64,000 bases of DNA from Fibrobacter sp. UWB16 (lineage in GTDB: Bacteria > Fibrobacterota > Fibrobacteria > Fibrobacterales > Fibrobacteraceae). This document shows, one piece after another, positions 17,891 through 26,815 of the stretch. Within the stretch, counting starts at the first letter, position 1. The number at the start of each line of letters is the position of its first letter. The DNA is taken from contig NZ_OCMS01000003.1 of the NCBI RefSeq assembly GCF_900215325.1, forward strand, positions 372,001-436,000. The letters run 5' to 3'. Below the pieces are notes generated by a model. It ran no database searches. It had not been told where the DNA came from and worked only from the letters and a program-made list of their open reading frames with translations. A program made the position numbers and the translations under genes.

Positions 17891-17933
17891 AAACGGGATG
17901 GCGGTGTGTTTGGTCGATCCCAAGGAGTGAACA

Positions 17934-20126
17934 ATGAGATTACTGAAACGTTTAACGATGGCGGGCTTGCTGGCGGGCTTTGGTGTGGGCGCGCTTGCAG
18001 ACAACCCGATTTCGAGTTACCACTATTTGGCGGACCCGGGTGCCGCTGCCGATGATACTTATTTCTATGTCATAACCGACTCGGATGACCCTGCTGCATC
18101 GAATGCCAATGGCTATAATATCAAGGCCCTTTACGGTTTCCGCACGAAGGATATGAAGAACTGGACCGACTTCGGTATCATTTACGATGCCCGCAAGGTC
18201 GATGGCATTGGCGATATCTGGGCGTCTGGCATTGCGGTGAACCCGAATGACCACAGACTTTACATTGTGTTCCCGGATGGCGGTGGTGGCGGTATCGGCC
18301 TTATCGGTGCCGATAGCATTGCAGGCCCGTGGACAAACCCGGTCTCTGGCAACAAGAAGCTCATCAACAACTGGGGTGGCGGTCTTGCGGACTGCGACGG
18401 CATTGGCTGGTGTTTTGACCCGGCAATCTTCTTCGATGACGACGGTACAGGCTACTTCACCTTTGGTGGCGGTAGCAGCGATAGCCGCCCGGCAAATAAC
18501 AACAATAACGACATTTTCAACATCTACAAGCTCAACAAGGACATGAAGGGCTTCGATGTGAGCACCAAGACTCACCTGAAGATTGGTGGTCCGAAGGCGA
18601 TGGAAGCCTCTTATATTCACAAGTACAAAGGCAATTACTACCTGAGTTACAGCACGGCTGACTTGCGTATTGCCTACGGTATGTCCAAGAACCCCATGGG
18701 TCCTTATGAATACAAGGGCATTTTCATGGGTAACCCGAACATTGGCGGCCAGAACATCAACGCAAATAACAACAACCACCATGGTATAGCCGAATTCAAG
18801 GGCCACTGGTATGTCGCTTATCATGACCGCCGCATTGCCAACGGTTATGACGGCCTCGAAAAGATCCCGGCCGATGATGGTCGCCCGAATCCGGTGCCGG
18901 CATTCCACCGCAGCGTGAGTGTTGACGAGTTTTTCTACAACGGTGACGGTACCATGAAGGAACTGACCTTCACGAAGGAAGGCCCGAAGCAGATTGAAAA
19001 CTTCGATCCGTATGACTGGTATCCGGCACTCACGAGTTCCAAGCAGAAAGGCATCCGCAGCCGTTCGAACTGGACTCCGGGCAAGGTCGCAGAACACCTC
19101 TTGCTCCCGCTTTCCACGAAGGAATCCTGGATTCGCGTGAGTGGCGTGGACTTTGGTACGGCGGCAACGGGCTTTGTGGTTCAGGCGGCAAGCGCTGCTG
19201 ATGGCAACAAGATTGAAATTCATTCGGGCTCTGCTACAGGTACGCTCGCTGGCACTTGTACGCTCAAGAATACCGGCAACAAGAACACTTTTGCAGAAAA
19301 TTCCTGCGAAGTGACCGGCCTCAAGGGCATCGTAGATGAAATTTTCCTCGTGTTCAAGGGCTCTCAGGACTCCACGATGGCAATTAAGGCATGGGGCTTT
19401 GAAGGTAGCGGCACAACTCCTCCGGAACCGCAGAAACCGTATGGCGAAAAGGCTGTGACGCTCCCGGCAAAGATTGAAGCTGAACATTATGACATCCCGG
19501 GCGTTGGCCGCGGTGGCGATGTGGATTCTTACAGCGATAACGAAAAGGCAAACCAGGGCGATGCCAAGTTCCGCGAAGACCAGGGCGTTGACATTGTCGA
19601 AGGCGGTACGGGCATGGCGATTGGCTATACCGCTTCTGGCGAATGGCTCGAATATACGGTCGAAGTCCCGGAAGACGGTGATTATGCGATTAAGGCCTCG
19701 GCTTCTACTGGCATGGAAAGCGCAAGCTTCTGCTTCTTGGCCGATGGCAAGGCAATTGGCGATACCATTACTGTTCCGCAGACCGGCGAGGACTGGAGCG
19801 TCTATAAGGAATTTGACGGAGGCAAGGCGAAACTTACCAAGGGCACGCACGTGATTCGTCTCGTGATTACGGGCGACAACGTAAATGTCGATTGGTTCTC
19901 CCTTGGCGATGTGGAAAAGATGGGAATCAGGAACGCTGTGAGGTTCCAGACGAGCGGTTCCCGCGAATTCCGCGTGTATAGCGTGAGCGGCAAGCTGCTT
20001 GGCACTGTGGACCTCACCGGAAAGAAGGCTGGCGAAGCTCTCCAGAGTGCAGGTTTCAACAAGGGCGTTTACATGCTCAAGAGCGTTGACGGTCACAAGA
20101 CCTTCATGACCTCTGTCGCAAGATAA
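17934..20126 (+). CDS. Secreted GH43 arabinofuranosidase/xylosidase with two CBM6-type modules
   Basis: The 730-residue third GH43 paralogue has a signal peptide (1-22), GH43 (~22-350; YLADPGAAADD, CFDPAIFFDDDG, MEASYIHKYKG), a CBM6-like sandwich (~357-492) and CBM6 (~511-657, WLEYTVEV, VNVDWFSLG). Its C-terminal module (~663-730) is of a different subtype from its two neighbours (FRVYSVSGKLLGTVDLTGKK...GVYMLKSVDG). The catalytic half is very close to the second GH43, while the binding half has diverged, so modules appear to have been exchanged. AAGGAG lies 6 bp before the ATG. Confidence 0.9.
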   Translation: MRLLKRLTMAGLLAGFGVGALADNPISSYHYLADPGAAADDTYFYVITDSDDPAASNANGYNIKALYGFRTKDMKNWTDFGIIYDARKVDGIGDIWASGIAVNPNDHRLYIVFPDGGGGGIGLIGADSIAGPWTNPVSGNKKLINNWGGGLADCDGIGWCFDPAIFFDDDGTGYFTFGGGSSDSRPANNNNNDIFNIYKLNKDMKGFDVSTKTHLKIGGPKAMEASYIHKYKGNYYLSYSTADLRIAYGMSKNPMGPYEYKGIFMGNPNIGGQNINANNNNHHGIAEFKGHWYVAYHDRRIANGYDGLEKIPADDGRPNPVPAFHRSVSVDEFFYNGDGTMKELTFTKEGPKQIENFDPYDWYPALTSSKQKGIRSRSNWTPGKVAEHLLLPLSTKESWIRVSGVDFGTAATGFVVQAASAADGNKIEIHSGSATGTLAGTCTLKNTGNKNTFAENSCEVTGLKGIVDEIFLVFKGSQDSTMAIKAWGFEGSGTTPPEPQKPYGEKAVTLPAKIEAEHYDIPGVGRGGDVDSYSDNEKANQGDAKFREDQGVDIVEGGTGMAIGYTASGEWLEYTVEVPEDGDYAIKASASTGMESASFCFLADGKAIGDTITVPQTGEDWSVYKEFDGGKAKLTKGTHVIRLVITGDNVNVDWFSLGDVEKMGIRNAVRFQTSGSREFRVYSVSGKLLGTVDLTGKKAGEALQSAGFNKGVYMLKSVDGHKTFMTSVAR

Positions 20127-20158
20127 AATTCATATAATTCCGAAACCAAATAACAGGA

Positions 20159-20186
20159 ACACCTCGGGCACCCCGGGGTGTTTTTG
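20159..20186 (+). terminator. Terminator after the third GH43 gene
   Basis: GC-rich stem ACACCTCGGG pairing with CCCGGGGTGT followed by five T residues. Confidence 0.85.
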
Positions 20187-20219
20187 CAAATGACTCGCAA
20201 CTTTCCTAATCCCCCCCCC

Positions 20220-20291
20220 ATTACCAAAATGTCAATGATAAATATTTGGAAAAATGCCTTTTGGGCGTCTGGAGTTTCTAAATTCCATATT
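20220..20291 (+). promoter_or_regulatory. Orphan dyad and possible -10 with no ORF downstream
   Basis: ATTAC-CAAAATG-TCAAT at 20220-20236 has one good half-site, and CATATT lies at 20286-20291, 60.5 bp away. No protein gene starts before the next dyad at 20612. Confidence 0.5.
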
Positions 20292-20411
20292 GGAAAGCCT
20301 TGCTGTTTTGCAGGCAAAAAATTTGGGATGTTTTTGAGTTTGCGATAGGCTATTGTTTACGGCCTTGTAGGGCGCCTGAAGCCCAAACGATCCTCCTAAA
20401 CCACACACCCT

Positions 20412-20486
20412 AATGGCGCTGAATGGTGCCATTACGCCTCGGGACGAACGTTCCGAGGTGTTTGCATTTGCACTATGTGCAAATGC
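20412..20486 (+). other. Three consecutive hairpins in a gene-free stretch (possible RNA)
   Basis: Within the gene-free 20187-20611 stretch three stems follow one another: AATGGCGC/GTGCCATT (20412-20433), CCTCGGGACG/CGTTCCGAGG (20437-20458) and GCATTTGCAC/GTGCAAATGC (20464-20486). No T-run follows, so they are not simple terminators. They lie downstream of the orphan dyad and may be a small RNA or a repeat relic. The tail 20496-20611 shares short motifs with 10687-10745. Confidence 0.4.
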
Positions 20487-20611
20487 CAGTTGCTAGGCTC
20501 GGATATAGGCTTGCGAGCAATCCTGCATCACTCGCCTTACGCAACTGTGTGCATCCGCGACGCTCGGCCTACGCATTTATTGTATTTACGGTTGCGGCTC
20601 TCGACCTACGC

Positions 20612-20682
20612 ATTACCAAATTGACAATGGAAAATTATTCTGGGGGTGTAAAATGATTGCGCGAGGGATATAAATTTAGAAT
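20612..20682 (+). promoter_or_regulatory. Dyad operator and -10 of the GH30 gene
   Basis: ATTAC-CAAATTG-ACAAT at 20612-20628 has degenerate half-sites. The -10-like TAGAAT at 20677-20682 is exactly where the 59.5-bp spacing predicts. Confidence 0.65.
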
Positions 20683-20725
20683 GTACCCTCATGCAAAGGG
20701 CATGCGATAATTATGGGAGATATTT

Positions 20726-22798
20726 ATGAAGTGTATGGGTGAAGTCCTGAAGATTGCTTCGTTTGGTTTGGCTTTTGCTATACCTGCTTTTGCCTCGACG
20801 GTCAACGTTGACGTGACCGAAGAACACCAGGTCATTCGTGGCTTTGGTGGCATGGTGCATAACCAGTGGCAAGGCGGTAGCGGCCTTTCCGAAGCCGATG
20901 CCAAGCTTGCGTTCGGTACGGGCGATGGCCAGATTGGCCTCAATACGCTCCGTATTCCGGTATACGCGAATTCCAGCGATTTTAATAAAGAAGTGCAGGC
21001 GGCAAAGTATGCCAAGAAGTATGCCGGCGATGACTTTATTTTGTATGCAACTCCGTGGACTTCTCCGTATGCAGGCAAAAACCAGCATATGGCTTCTTCG
21101 AACTACCAGAAGTATGTGGACCACCTGAATAGCTTTAATGATTACATGAAGAACCAGGGTGTTCCCCTGTACGCCATCTCCATCAGTAACGAACCGGACT
21201 GGTGCGGTGAATGGGCTTGCTGGAGCGCTGACGAAATTTACAACTTCACCAAGGGCTACGCCGATAAAATGCGCAAGAATGGCGCGAAGGTGATTTCGAC
21301 GGAATCGTTCCGCTACGACAAGAATCTTTACAACAAGGTCTTGAACGATGCCAATGCCCTCAAGAACTGGGACATTCTCGGTGCGCACTTCTACGCAAGT
21401 GACCGAAGGACTGGGGACAACTTCTTCCAGTACAGCCTTGCTGACCAGAAGAAGGTCGAACGCTGGATGACGGAACACTACACCGAAAGCCAGGGAAGCG
21501 GTAACTACTGGCGCACGGTTACGAATACGGGTGACCAGGCGAACGCCAACAAGCGCGATACTGTGAACGCCATGGATGTGGCTTACGAAATTCACCGCGC
21601 CATGGTCGTAGGCAACTTCAATCAGTACACCTGGTGGTACATCCGTCGTTGCTATGGCCTGATTATGGAAAAGGACTTTGGCAACAAGCTCCAGATTCCG
21701 CAGAACGAAATCGGCAAGGTCTCGAAGCGCGGTTATGTGATGAGCCAGTTCGCACGCTTTGTCCGCCCGGGTGCGGTCCGCGTGGGTGCAACGGCAAATC
21801 CCGAAAAGGAAGTCTTTGCAAGTGCTTACAAGAGTGCCGATGGCGACTCCGTGATTGTGGTGCTCGTGAACCGCGACTACAAGAATAGCAAGACTGTAAC
21901 CGTGAAGGTGCAAGGCGCCGATGTTCAGACCTTCCACATGTACACCACCAGCGAAGCAAAGAACGCCAAGGATGAAGGCGAAGTCGAGGTCAAGAATGGC
22001 TCCGTGACGATTACGATGGATGCTGGTAATGCAAGCAACAAGGACTGCATCGTGACGCTCGTGGGCGTTGGTACTCCGGCAGATCCTGTACCTCGCGAAC
22101 CGTTTGGTGGCAAGGTCGCTGAAATCCCGGGTAAGATTGAAGTCGAAAACTTCGACATTCCGGGTACGGGCAAGGGCAACAAGTCTTATAGCGAAAACGA
22201 TTCCGAAGACCGTGGCGAAACGAACTACCGCGAAGGCACGGGTGTCGATATTTACAAGAAGGCTACTGGCTATGTGGTCGGCTATAACGAAGAAGGCGAA
22301 TGGCTCGAATACTCCGTGAACGTGAAGGAAGCTGGCGATTACACTATGTTCGCTTCTGTCGCAACGAGCAATTCGACGTCTGGATTCTCGCTCTCCTTGG
22401 ATGGAAAAACTCTTGTTGAAAATGTTGCACTTTCGGGAACGAGCTTCGATGAATTTACGAAGGTCAAGGCCAACGTAACGCTCCCGGCTGGCGAACATAT
22501 CCTCCGCATGACGGTAACGGGTTCCTGGTTCGATATCGACTACTTCAACTTTGCAAAGGGCAAGGATGCTGCCGATCCGGACGATAAGACGATTGGTTTG
22601 CGCGGTGCTAATTTCCGCTTGCCGACCGAAGCCGAAAATTACAGTGTCTTTGACGTGAACGGCGTGCTCGTGGGCAAGTTCCTCGCTACGACCAGGGCCG
22701 ATGTCCAGCGCATGACCAAGAGCGTGGTGCGTCAGAACGGCATTTACTTTGTGAAGTCGCTGGGTGGCAAATCCTACCGCATTTCTGTGGCAAAATAA
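20726..22798 (+). CDS. Secreted GH30 xylanase with CBM6
   Basis: The 690-residue protein has a signal peptide (to ~24). The GH30 barrel plus side sandwich (~26-455) has acid/base Glu156 in ISISNEPDW and nucleophile Glu250 in ERWMTEHY. The HNQWQGGSGLSE start and YTWWYIRRCYG loop are typical of the GH30 subfamily-8-like xylanases that cut glucuronoxylan, though a subfamily assignment needs alignment. CBM6 is at ~465-612 (GEWLEYSVNV, WFDIDYFNF), and the C-terminal module at ~623-690 (YSVFDVNGVLVGKF...GIYFVKSLGG). It should cut the xylan backbone extracellularly. ATG at 20726 is preceded by GGGAGA. Confidence 0.92.
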   Translation: MKCMGEVLKIASFGLAFAIPAFASTVNVDVTEEHQVIRGFGGMVHNQWQGGSGLSEADAKLAFGTGDGQIGLNTLRIPVYANSSDFNKEVQAAKYAKKYAGDDFILYATPWTSPYAGKNQHMASSNYQKYVDHLNSFNDYMKNQGVPLYAISISNEPDWCGEWACWSADEIYNFTKGYADKMRKNGAKVISTESFRYDKNLYNKVLNDANALKNWDILGAHFYASDRRTGDNFFQYSLADQKKVERWMTEHYTESQGSGNYWRTVTNTGDQANANKRDTVNAMDVAYEIHRAMVVGNFNQYTWWYIRRCYGLIMEKDFGNKLQIPQNEIGKVSKRGYVMSQFARFVRPGAVRVGATANPEKEVFASAYKSADGDSVIVVLVNRDYKNSKTVTVKVQGADVQTFHMYTTSEAKNAKDEGEVEVKNGSVTITMDAGNASNKDCIVTLVGVGTPADPVPREPFGGKVAEIPGKIEVENFDIPGTGKGNKSYSENDSEDRGETNYREGTGVDIYKKATGYVVGYNEEGEWLEYSVNVKEAGDYTMFASVATSNSTSGFSLSLDGKTLVENVALSGTSFDEFTKVKANVTLPAGEHILRMTVTGSWFDIDYFNFAKGKDAADPDDKTIGLRGANFRLPTEAENYSVFDVNGVLVGKFLATTRADVQRMTKSVVRQNGIYFVKSLGGKSYRISVAK

Positions 22799-22810
22799 TT
22801 TCATATTCCT

Positions 22811-22846
22811 AAAAACGGGAGCCGAGCAATTGGCTCCTGTTTTTTT
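22811..22846 (+). terminator. Terminator between GH30 and the first CE6 gene
   Basis: Stem GGAGCC/GGCTCC (extended by flanking A/T pairs) and seven T residues. Only 26 bp separate it from the CE6 start, with no dyad between, so the CE6 gene probably depends on read-through. Confidence 0.82.
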
Positions 22847-22872
22847 AAGAGTTTGTTAAAAGGGAGATAGAT

Positions 22873-24495
22873 ATGAGTGTGGAAATGAGCTTTAAAAAGC
22901 TGATGGGCATTGCAGGTGTTGCTGCAGGCCTCTCTATGTTTGCGGTAACGGGTGCAAATGCGGCTCCGGACCCGAACTTCCATATTTACATTGCTTACGG
23001 GCAATCGAACATGGAAGGTAACGCTACGAACTTCGACAAAAATATCGATGGTAAGGAACATCCACGTGTCAAGATGTTCGCGACGACGTCTTGTTCGAAT
23101 CTCGGTCGCCCGACGGTAGGTGAGATGTACCCTGCGGTGCCTCCGATGTTCAAGTGTAATCAGGGGCTTTCTGTGGCGGACTGGTTTGGCCGCCACATGG
23201 CGGATTCCTTGCCGAACGTGACGATTGGCATTATTCCGGTGGCTCAGGGCGGTACGAGTATCCGCTTGTTTGACCCGGACGATTACAAGAATTATCTCAA
23301 TTCTGCGGAAAGCTGGCTGAAGAACGGAGCCAAGGCTTACGGTAACGATGGCAATGCCATGGGCCGCATTATTGAAGTCGCCAAGAAGGCTCAGGAAAAG
23401 GGCGTCATCAAGGGCATCATCTTCCACCAGGGCGAAACTGATGGCGGCATGAGCAACTGGGAACAGATTGTCAAGAAAACCTACGAGTACATGCTCAAGC
23501 AGCTAGGCCTCAAAGCCGAAGAAACTCCGTTCGTCGCGGGCGAAATGGTCGATGGTGGTTCATGTGCGGGCTTTAGCAGCCGCGTTCGTGGACTTTCCAA
23601 GTACATCGCGAACTTTGGTGTCGCAAGCTCCAAGGGCTACGGCAGCAAGGGCGACGGCCTCCACTTTACCGTGCAGGGTTACCGCGGCATGGGCGAACGT
23701 TACGCTCAAGAAATGCTCAAGCTCATCAATGTGGCGCCTGTGGACCCTGTTCCGCAGGAACCGTTCAAGGGCAAGGCGATTGCTATTCCGGGCAAGATTG
23801 AAGTCGAAGATTTTGACAAGCCGGGTATCGGCAAGAACGAAGACGGCACGAGCAATGCCTCGTTTAGCGACGAAGATTCCGAAAACCACGGCGATAGCGA
23901 TTACCGCAAGGATACGGGCGTTGACCTGTACAAGACCGCAGATGGTGTTGCTCTGGGCTACACGCAGACTGGAGAATGGCTCGAATACACTGTCGAAGTC
24001 AAGGCTGATGGTGATTACAGTATCGAGGCTAGTGTCGCCGCAGGCAATTCGACCTCCGCGTTCAAACTTTACATCGATGAAAAATCCATTACGGATGAAG
24101 TTTCCGTGCCGCAGACCGCCGACAACAAGTGGGACACCTACAAGATGATAGATGTCAAGGAAAAGGTCGCCTTGAAGGCGGGCAAGCATGTGCTCAAGCT
24201 CGAAATTACTGCCAATTACGCGAACATCGACTGGATCCAGTTCAGCCAACTGGGCGAGGTACCGCCCTATGAAGGAATCGCGAAAGTCCGTTTGGACATG
24301 ACCGAAGCCGAAAGCAACTTTAGCGTGTACAGCATGCAGGGCCAAAAGCTCGGGACGTTTACCGCAAAGGGAATGGCCGACGCTGTGAACCTCGTCAAGA
24401 CGGATGCCAAGCTCCGCAAGCAGGCGAAGGGCGTGTTCTTTGTCCGCAAGGAAGGCGCAAAGCTCATGAGCAAGAAGGTTGTCGTTTTCGAATAA
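22873..24495 (+). CDS. CE6 acetylxylan esterase with CBM6
   Basis: The 540-residue secreted protein has a signal peptide (MSFKKLMGIAGVAAGLSMFA region, cleaved near residue 30). The CE6/SGNH-like esterase domain (~32-285) has the nucleophile Ser45 in AYGQSNMEGN, an HQGETDG motif and His264 in GDGLHF. CBM6 follows (~300-459, GEWLEYTVEV, ANIDWIQF), then the C-terminal module (~469-540, FSVYSMQGQKLGTF...GVFFVRKEG). It removes acetyl groups from xylan so that xylanases can act. Two adjacent CE6 genes are known in F. succinogenes S85 (Axe6A/Axe6B); I cannot say which is which. No own dyad; terminator and GH30 gene precede it closely. Confidence 0.93.
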   Translation: MSVEMSFKKLMGIAGVAAGLSMFAVTGANAAPDPNFHIYIAYGQSNMEGNATNFDKNIDGKEHPRVKMFATTSCSNLGRPTVGEMYPAVPPMFKCNQGLSVADWFGRHMADSLPNVTIGIIPVAQGGTSIRLFDPDDYKNYLNSAESWLKNGAKAYGNDGNAMGRIIEVAKKAQEKGVIKGIIFHQGETDGGMSNWEQIVKKTYEYMLKQLGLKAEETPFVAGEMVDGGSCAGFSSRVRGLSKYIANFGVASSKGYGSKGDGLHFTVQGYRGMGERYAQEMLKLINVAPVDPVPQEPFKGKAIAIPGKIEVEDFDKPGIGKNEDGTSNASFSDEDSENHGDSDYRKDTGVDLYKTADGVALGYTQTGEWLEYTVEVKADGDYSIEASVAAGNSTSAFKLYIDEKSITDEVSVPQTADNKWDTYKMIDVKEKVALKAGKHVLKLEITANYANIDWIQFSQLGEVPPYEGIAKVRLDMTEAESNFSVYSMQGQKLGTFTAKGMADAVNLVKTDAKLRKQAKGVFFVRKEGAKLMSKKVVVFE

Positions 24496-24510
24496 TTCTA
24501 GACTCCATGA

Positions 24511-24547
24511 AGGGTCCTGGCGGATGCTAGGACTCTTTTTTTTACAA
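24511..24547 (+). terminator. Terminator after the first CE6 gene
   Basis: Stem AGGGTCCT/AGGACTCT with ten-base loop, then eight T residues. Confidence 0.8.
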
Positions 24548-24577
24548 AATGCGGTTTTTGAGCGAATTTCGCAATTC

Positions 24578-24652
24578 ATTGACAAAACGTCCATATTATA
24601 TGGAGCATATATTTGAGCTTTTTCTGCATTTTTAGGGTAGATTCTTTATAGA
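24578..24652 (+). promoter_or_regulatory. Dyad operator and -10 of the second CE6 gene
   Basis: ATTGA-CAAAACG-TCCAT at 24578-24594 is a strong dyad. The best -10 candidate TATAGA (24647-24652) is 63.5 bp away, slightly off the common spacing. Confidence 0.65.
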
Positions 24653-24676
24653 AATTTTGGATTAAGGGATATAAAA

Positions 24677-26335
24677 ATGAGCGTGGAAAGAGAATTGAAA
24701 AAAATCCTGGCCTATGCAGGTGTTGCTGCAGGGCTTTCTATGTTTGCGGTTGGGGCGAATGCGGCTCCGAACCCGAACTTCCATATTTACATTGCTTACG
24801 GGCAGTCCAACATGGCGGGCAACGGCGATATCGTACCGTCCGAGGACCAGGCAAATCCGCCCAAGAACTTTATCATGCTTGCTTCGCACAATGCAAATGC
24901 AAGCCAACGCAGCGGCAAGACGAATCAGTCTATCAAGACGGGCGAATGGTACCCGGCAATTCCTCCGATGTTCCATCCGTTCGAAAACCTCTCCCCGGCG
25001 GACTACTTTGGCCGCGCTATGGCCGATTCCTTGCCGGGCGTGACCGTGGGCATTATCCCGGTTGCCATCGGTGCTGTGAGCATCCGCGCCTTCGACAAGG
25101 ACCAGTACGAAGCTTATTTCAGGGGCGATGGCAAGGACATCATGAACTGGGGCTGGCCCAAGGATTACGACAACAACCCTCCGGGACGCATTCTGGAACT
25201 TGCCAAGAAGGCAAAGGAAGTGGGCGTCATCAAGGGCTTCATCTTCCACCAGGGCGAAAGTGACGGTACCGATGCCAACTGGCGCAAGACCGTTTACAAG
25301 ACCTACAAGGACGTGATTGATGCGCTTGGCTTGGACGAAAACGAAGTCCCGTTCGTGGCGGGTGAACTCCTCCAGGAAGGCCAGAACTGCTGCTCTAGCA
25401 AAAACGGCGGTATTGCCCAGCTCAAGCAAAATTTCAAGAAGTTCGGACTTGCCTCTTCCAAGGGCTTGCAGGGTAACGGCAAGGATCCGTACCACTTTGG
25501 TCGTGCGGGCGTGATTGAACTTGGCAAGCGCTACTGCTCCGAAATGCTCAAGCTTATCGACAAGACGATTGATCCGGATGCTCCGCCGGTAAACCTTGTG
25601 GACCCGAGCCAGTCTACGGTTCCGGATGAACCGCCCGAGGAATATGGCCCGTACACCGAAGCTATCGCTATCCCGGGCAAGGTGCAGGCTGAAAACTACA
25701 ACAAGGGCGGTGCCGAAAAAGCCTACCATGACGAAAGCAAGGGTAACGAAGGCGGCAAACTCCGCAAGGATGACGTCGACATTTACCAGCCGAACATGGG
25801 TATTACCGTGGGCCACTGCCAGAAGGGCGAATGGCTCAAGTACACTGTGAATGTTGAAGCCGATGGCGACTACGGAATTACAGCCAATGTCGCTGGCGAA
25901 AACGGAACCGGTAGCTTTGTCCTCTACATCGATGACAAGAAGGTCGGTACGGAAATCGCAAACGAAGGCAAGGGCTTTGATACATTTACCGAAGTGGACG
26001 GTGGCAAGGCTACGCTCACCAAGGGCGAACACGAACTGAAGATTGAAATCACCAACGACTGGATCGATATCGACTATGTTGAGTTCAAGGAAATCAGCGC
26101 ACAGCCGCCTATCGGACTTAAGAATATCCGCCTTAGCATGACCGAAGCCGAAAGCAACTATAGCGTGTTCGACATGCAGGGCATTAAGCTGAGTTCGTTT
26201 ACCGCAAAGGGCATGAACGAAGCCATGAATCTAGTGAGGGAAAACGCAAAACTCCGTAAGCAGGCAAAGGGCGTGTTCTTTGTCCGCAAAAACGGAAGTA
26301 AATCTCTAACCAAGAAGGTGGTGATACATGAATAA
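24677..26335 (+). CDS. CE6 acetylxylan esterase with CBM6
   Basis: The 552-residue paralogue of the preceding esterase has the same signal peptide and CE6 start (APNPNFHIYIAYGQSNMAGN). It has an HQGESDG motif, a DPYHFG active-site His region, and an extra insert relative to the first CE6 (DQYEAYFRGDGKDIMNWGW). After a proline-rich linker (~300-325), CBM6 spans ~328-472; it is of a more divergent type (GEWLKYTVNV, WIDIDYVEF). The C-terminal module (~478-552) closely matches that of the first CE6. Its last codons overlap a 27-codon ORF. Confidence 0.92.
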   Translation: MSVERELKKILAYAGVAAGLSMFAVGANAAPNPNFHIYIAYGQSNMAGNGDIVPSEDQANPPKNFIMLASHNANASQRSGKTNQSIKTGEWYPAIPPMFHPFENLSPADYFGRAMADSLPGVTVGIIPVAIGAVSIRAFDKDQYEAYFRGDGKDIMNWGWPKDYDNNPPGRILELAKKAKEVGVIKGFIFHQGESDGTDANWRKTVYKTYKDVIDALGLDENEVPFVAGELLQEGQNCCSSKNGGIAQLKQNFKKFGLASSKGLQGNGKDPYHFGRAGVIELGKRYCSEMLKLIDKTIDPDAPPVNLVDPSQSTVPDEPPEEYGPYTEAIAIPGKVQAENYNKGGAEKAYHDESKGNEGGKLRKDDVDIYQPNMGITVGHCQKGEWLKYTVNVEADGDYGITANVAGENGTGSFVLYIDDKKVGTEIANEGKGFDTFTEVDGGKATLTKGEHELKIEITNDWIDIDYVEFKEISAQPPIGLKNIRLSMTEAESNYSVFDMQGIKLSSFTAKGMNEAMNLVRENAKLRKQAKGVFFVRKNGSKSLTKKVVIHE

Positions 26336-26411
26336 AAACGAGTTGGTAATCGTAAAGCAAATTGCTTTCTTCTTTGTCGTCGCTGTTGCTCTTGGCTTCA
26401 TCTACGGCTAA
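26328..26411 (+). CDS. Candidate 27-residue single-pass membrane peptide
   Basis: A short reading frame begins inside the last codons of the second CE6 gene (8-bp overlap, other frame). It encodes MNKNELVIVKQIAFFFVVAV then ALGFIYG, a charged head followed by one hydrophobic helix long enough to span a membrane. AAGGTGG lies about 9 bp before the ATG, and the CE6 terminator comes after its stop rather than before it. No homologue is known to me. Coding is plausible but unproven for so short a frame. Confidence 0.4.
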   Translation: MNKNELVIVKQIAFFFVVAVALGFIYG

Positions 26412-26457
26412 TAAAATGAGAGAATAATACACGGGAAAAATTAGTGTGACTCCTATG

Positions 26458-26486
26458 GAGCCTCGGCGAATGCCGGGGCTCTTTTC
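26458..26486 (+). terminator. Terminator after the second CE6 gene
   Basis: Stem GAGCCTCGGC/GCCGGGGCTC with loop GAAT, then TTTT. The following stretch to 26740 is AT-rich and shows no gene. Confidence 0.8.
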
Positions 26487-26740
26487 GTATGGAGATGGAG
26501 ATCGCGGCGCGTTATCAAGAATGCGCAATGGTCTGCATTTATAAAAAGTAATCGGTGGTTTGAATGCCTGTTGGTGTGTGAAAAAAAATGAAATTTTTAG
26601 AAAATGGTGAAATTTACGTGAAAAAGGTTTGAAAATACGTGGCTTTCACGTAATATTTAAACGTTGTCTGTAGTTTTGAATGTGGAAAAGCTGGTTTTGG
26701 GGTGTTTTTCAAAATTTCAGTAGCTGACAACTATACAAGA

Positions 26741-26773
26741 TAAAAGAATCGCTCCGATGGACTCGGAGCGATT
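26741..26773 (-). terminator. Terminator of the minus-strand CE1-type esterase
   Basis: Perfect 11-bp stem AATCGCTCCGA/TCGGAGCGATT; on the minus strand CTTTTATC follows. It could also act on the plus strand. Confidence 0.8.
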
Positions 26774-26815
26774 TGTAGTGTCTATAGGATGAATTATGAA
26801 ATCAAATTTGATTTA

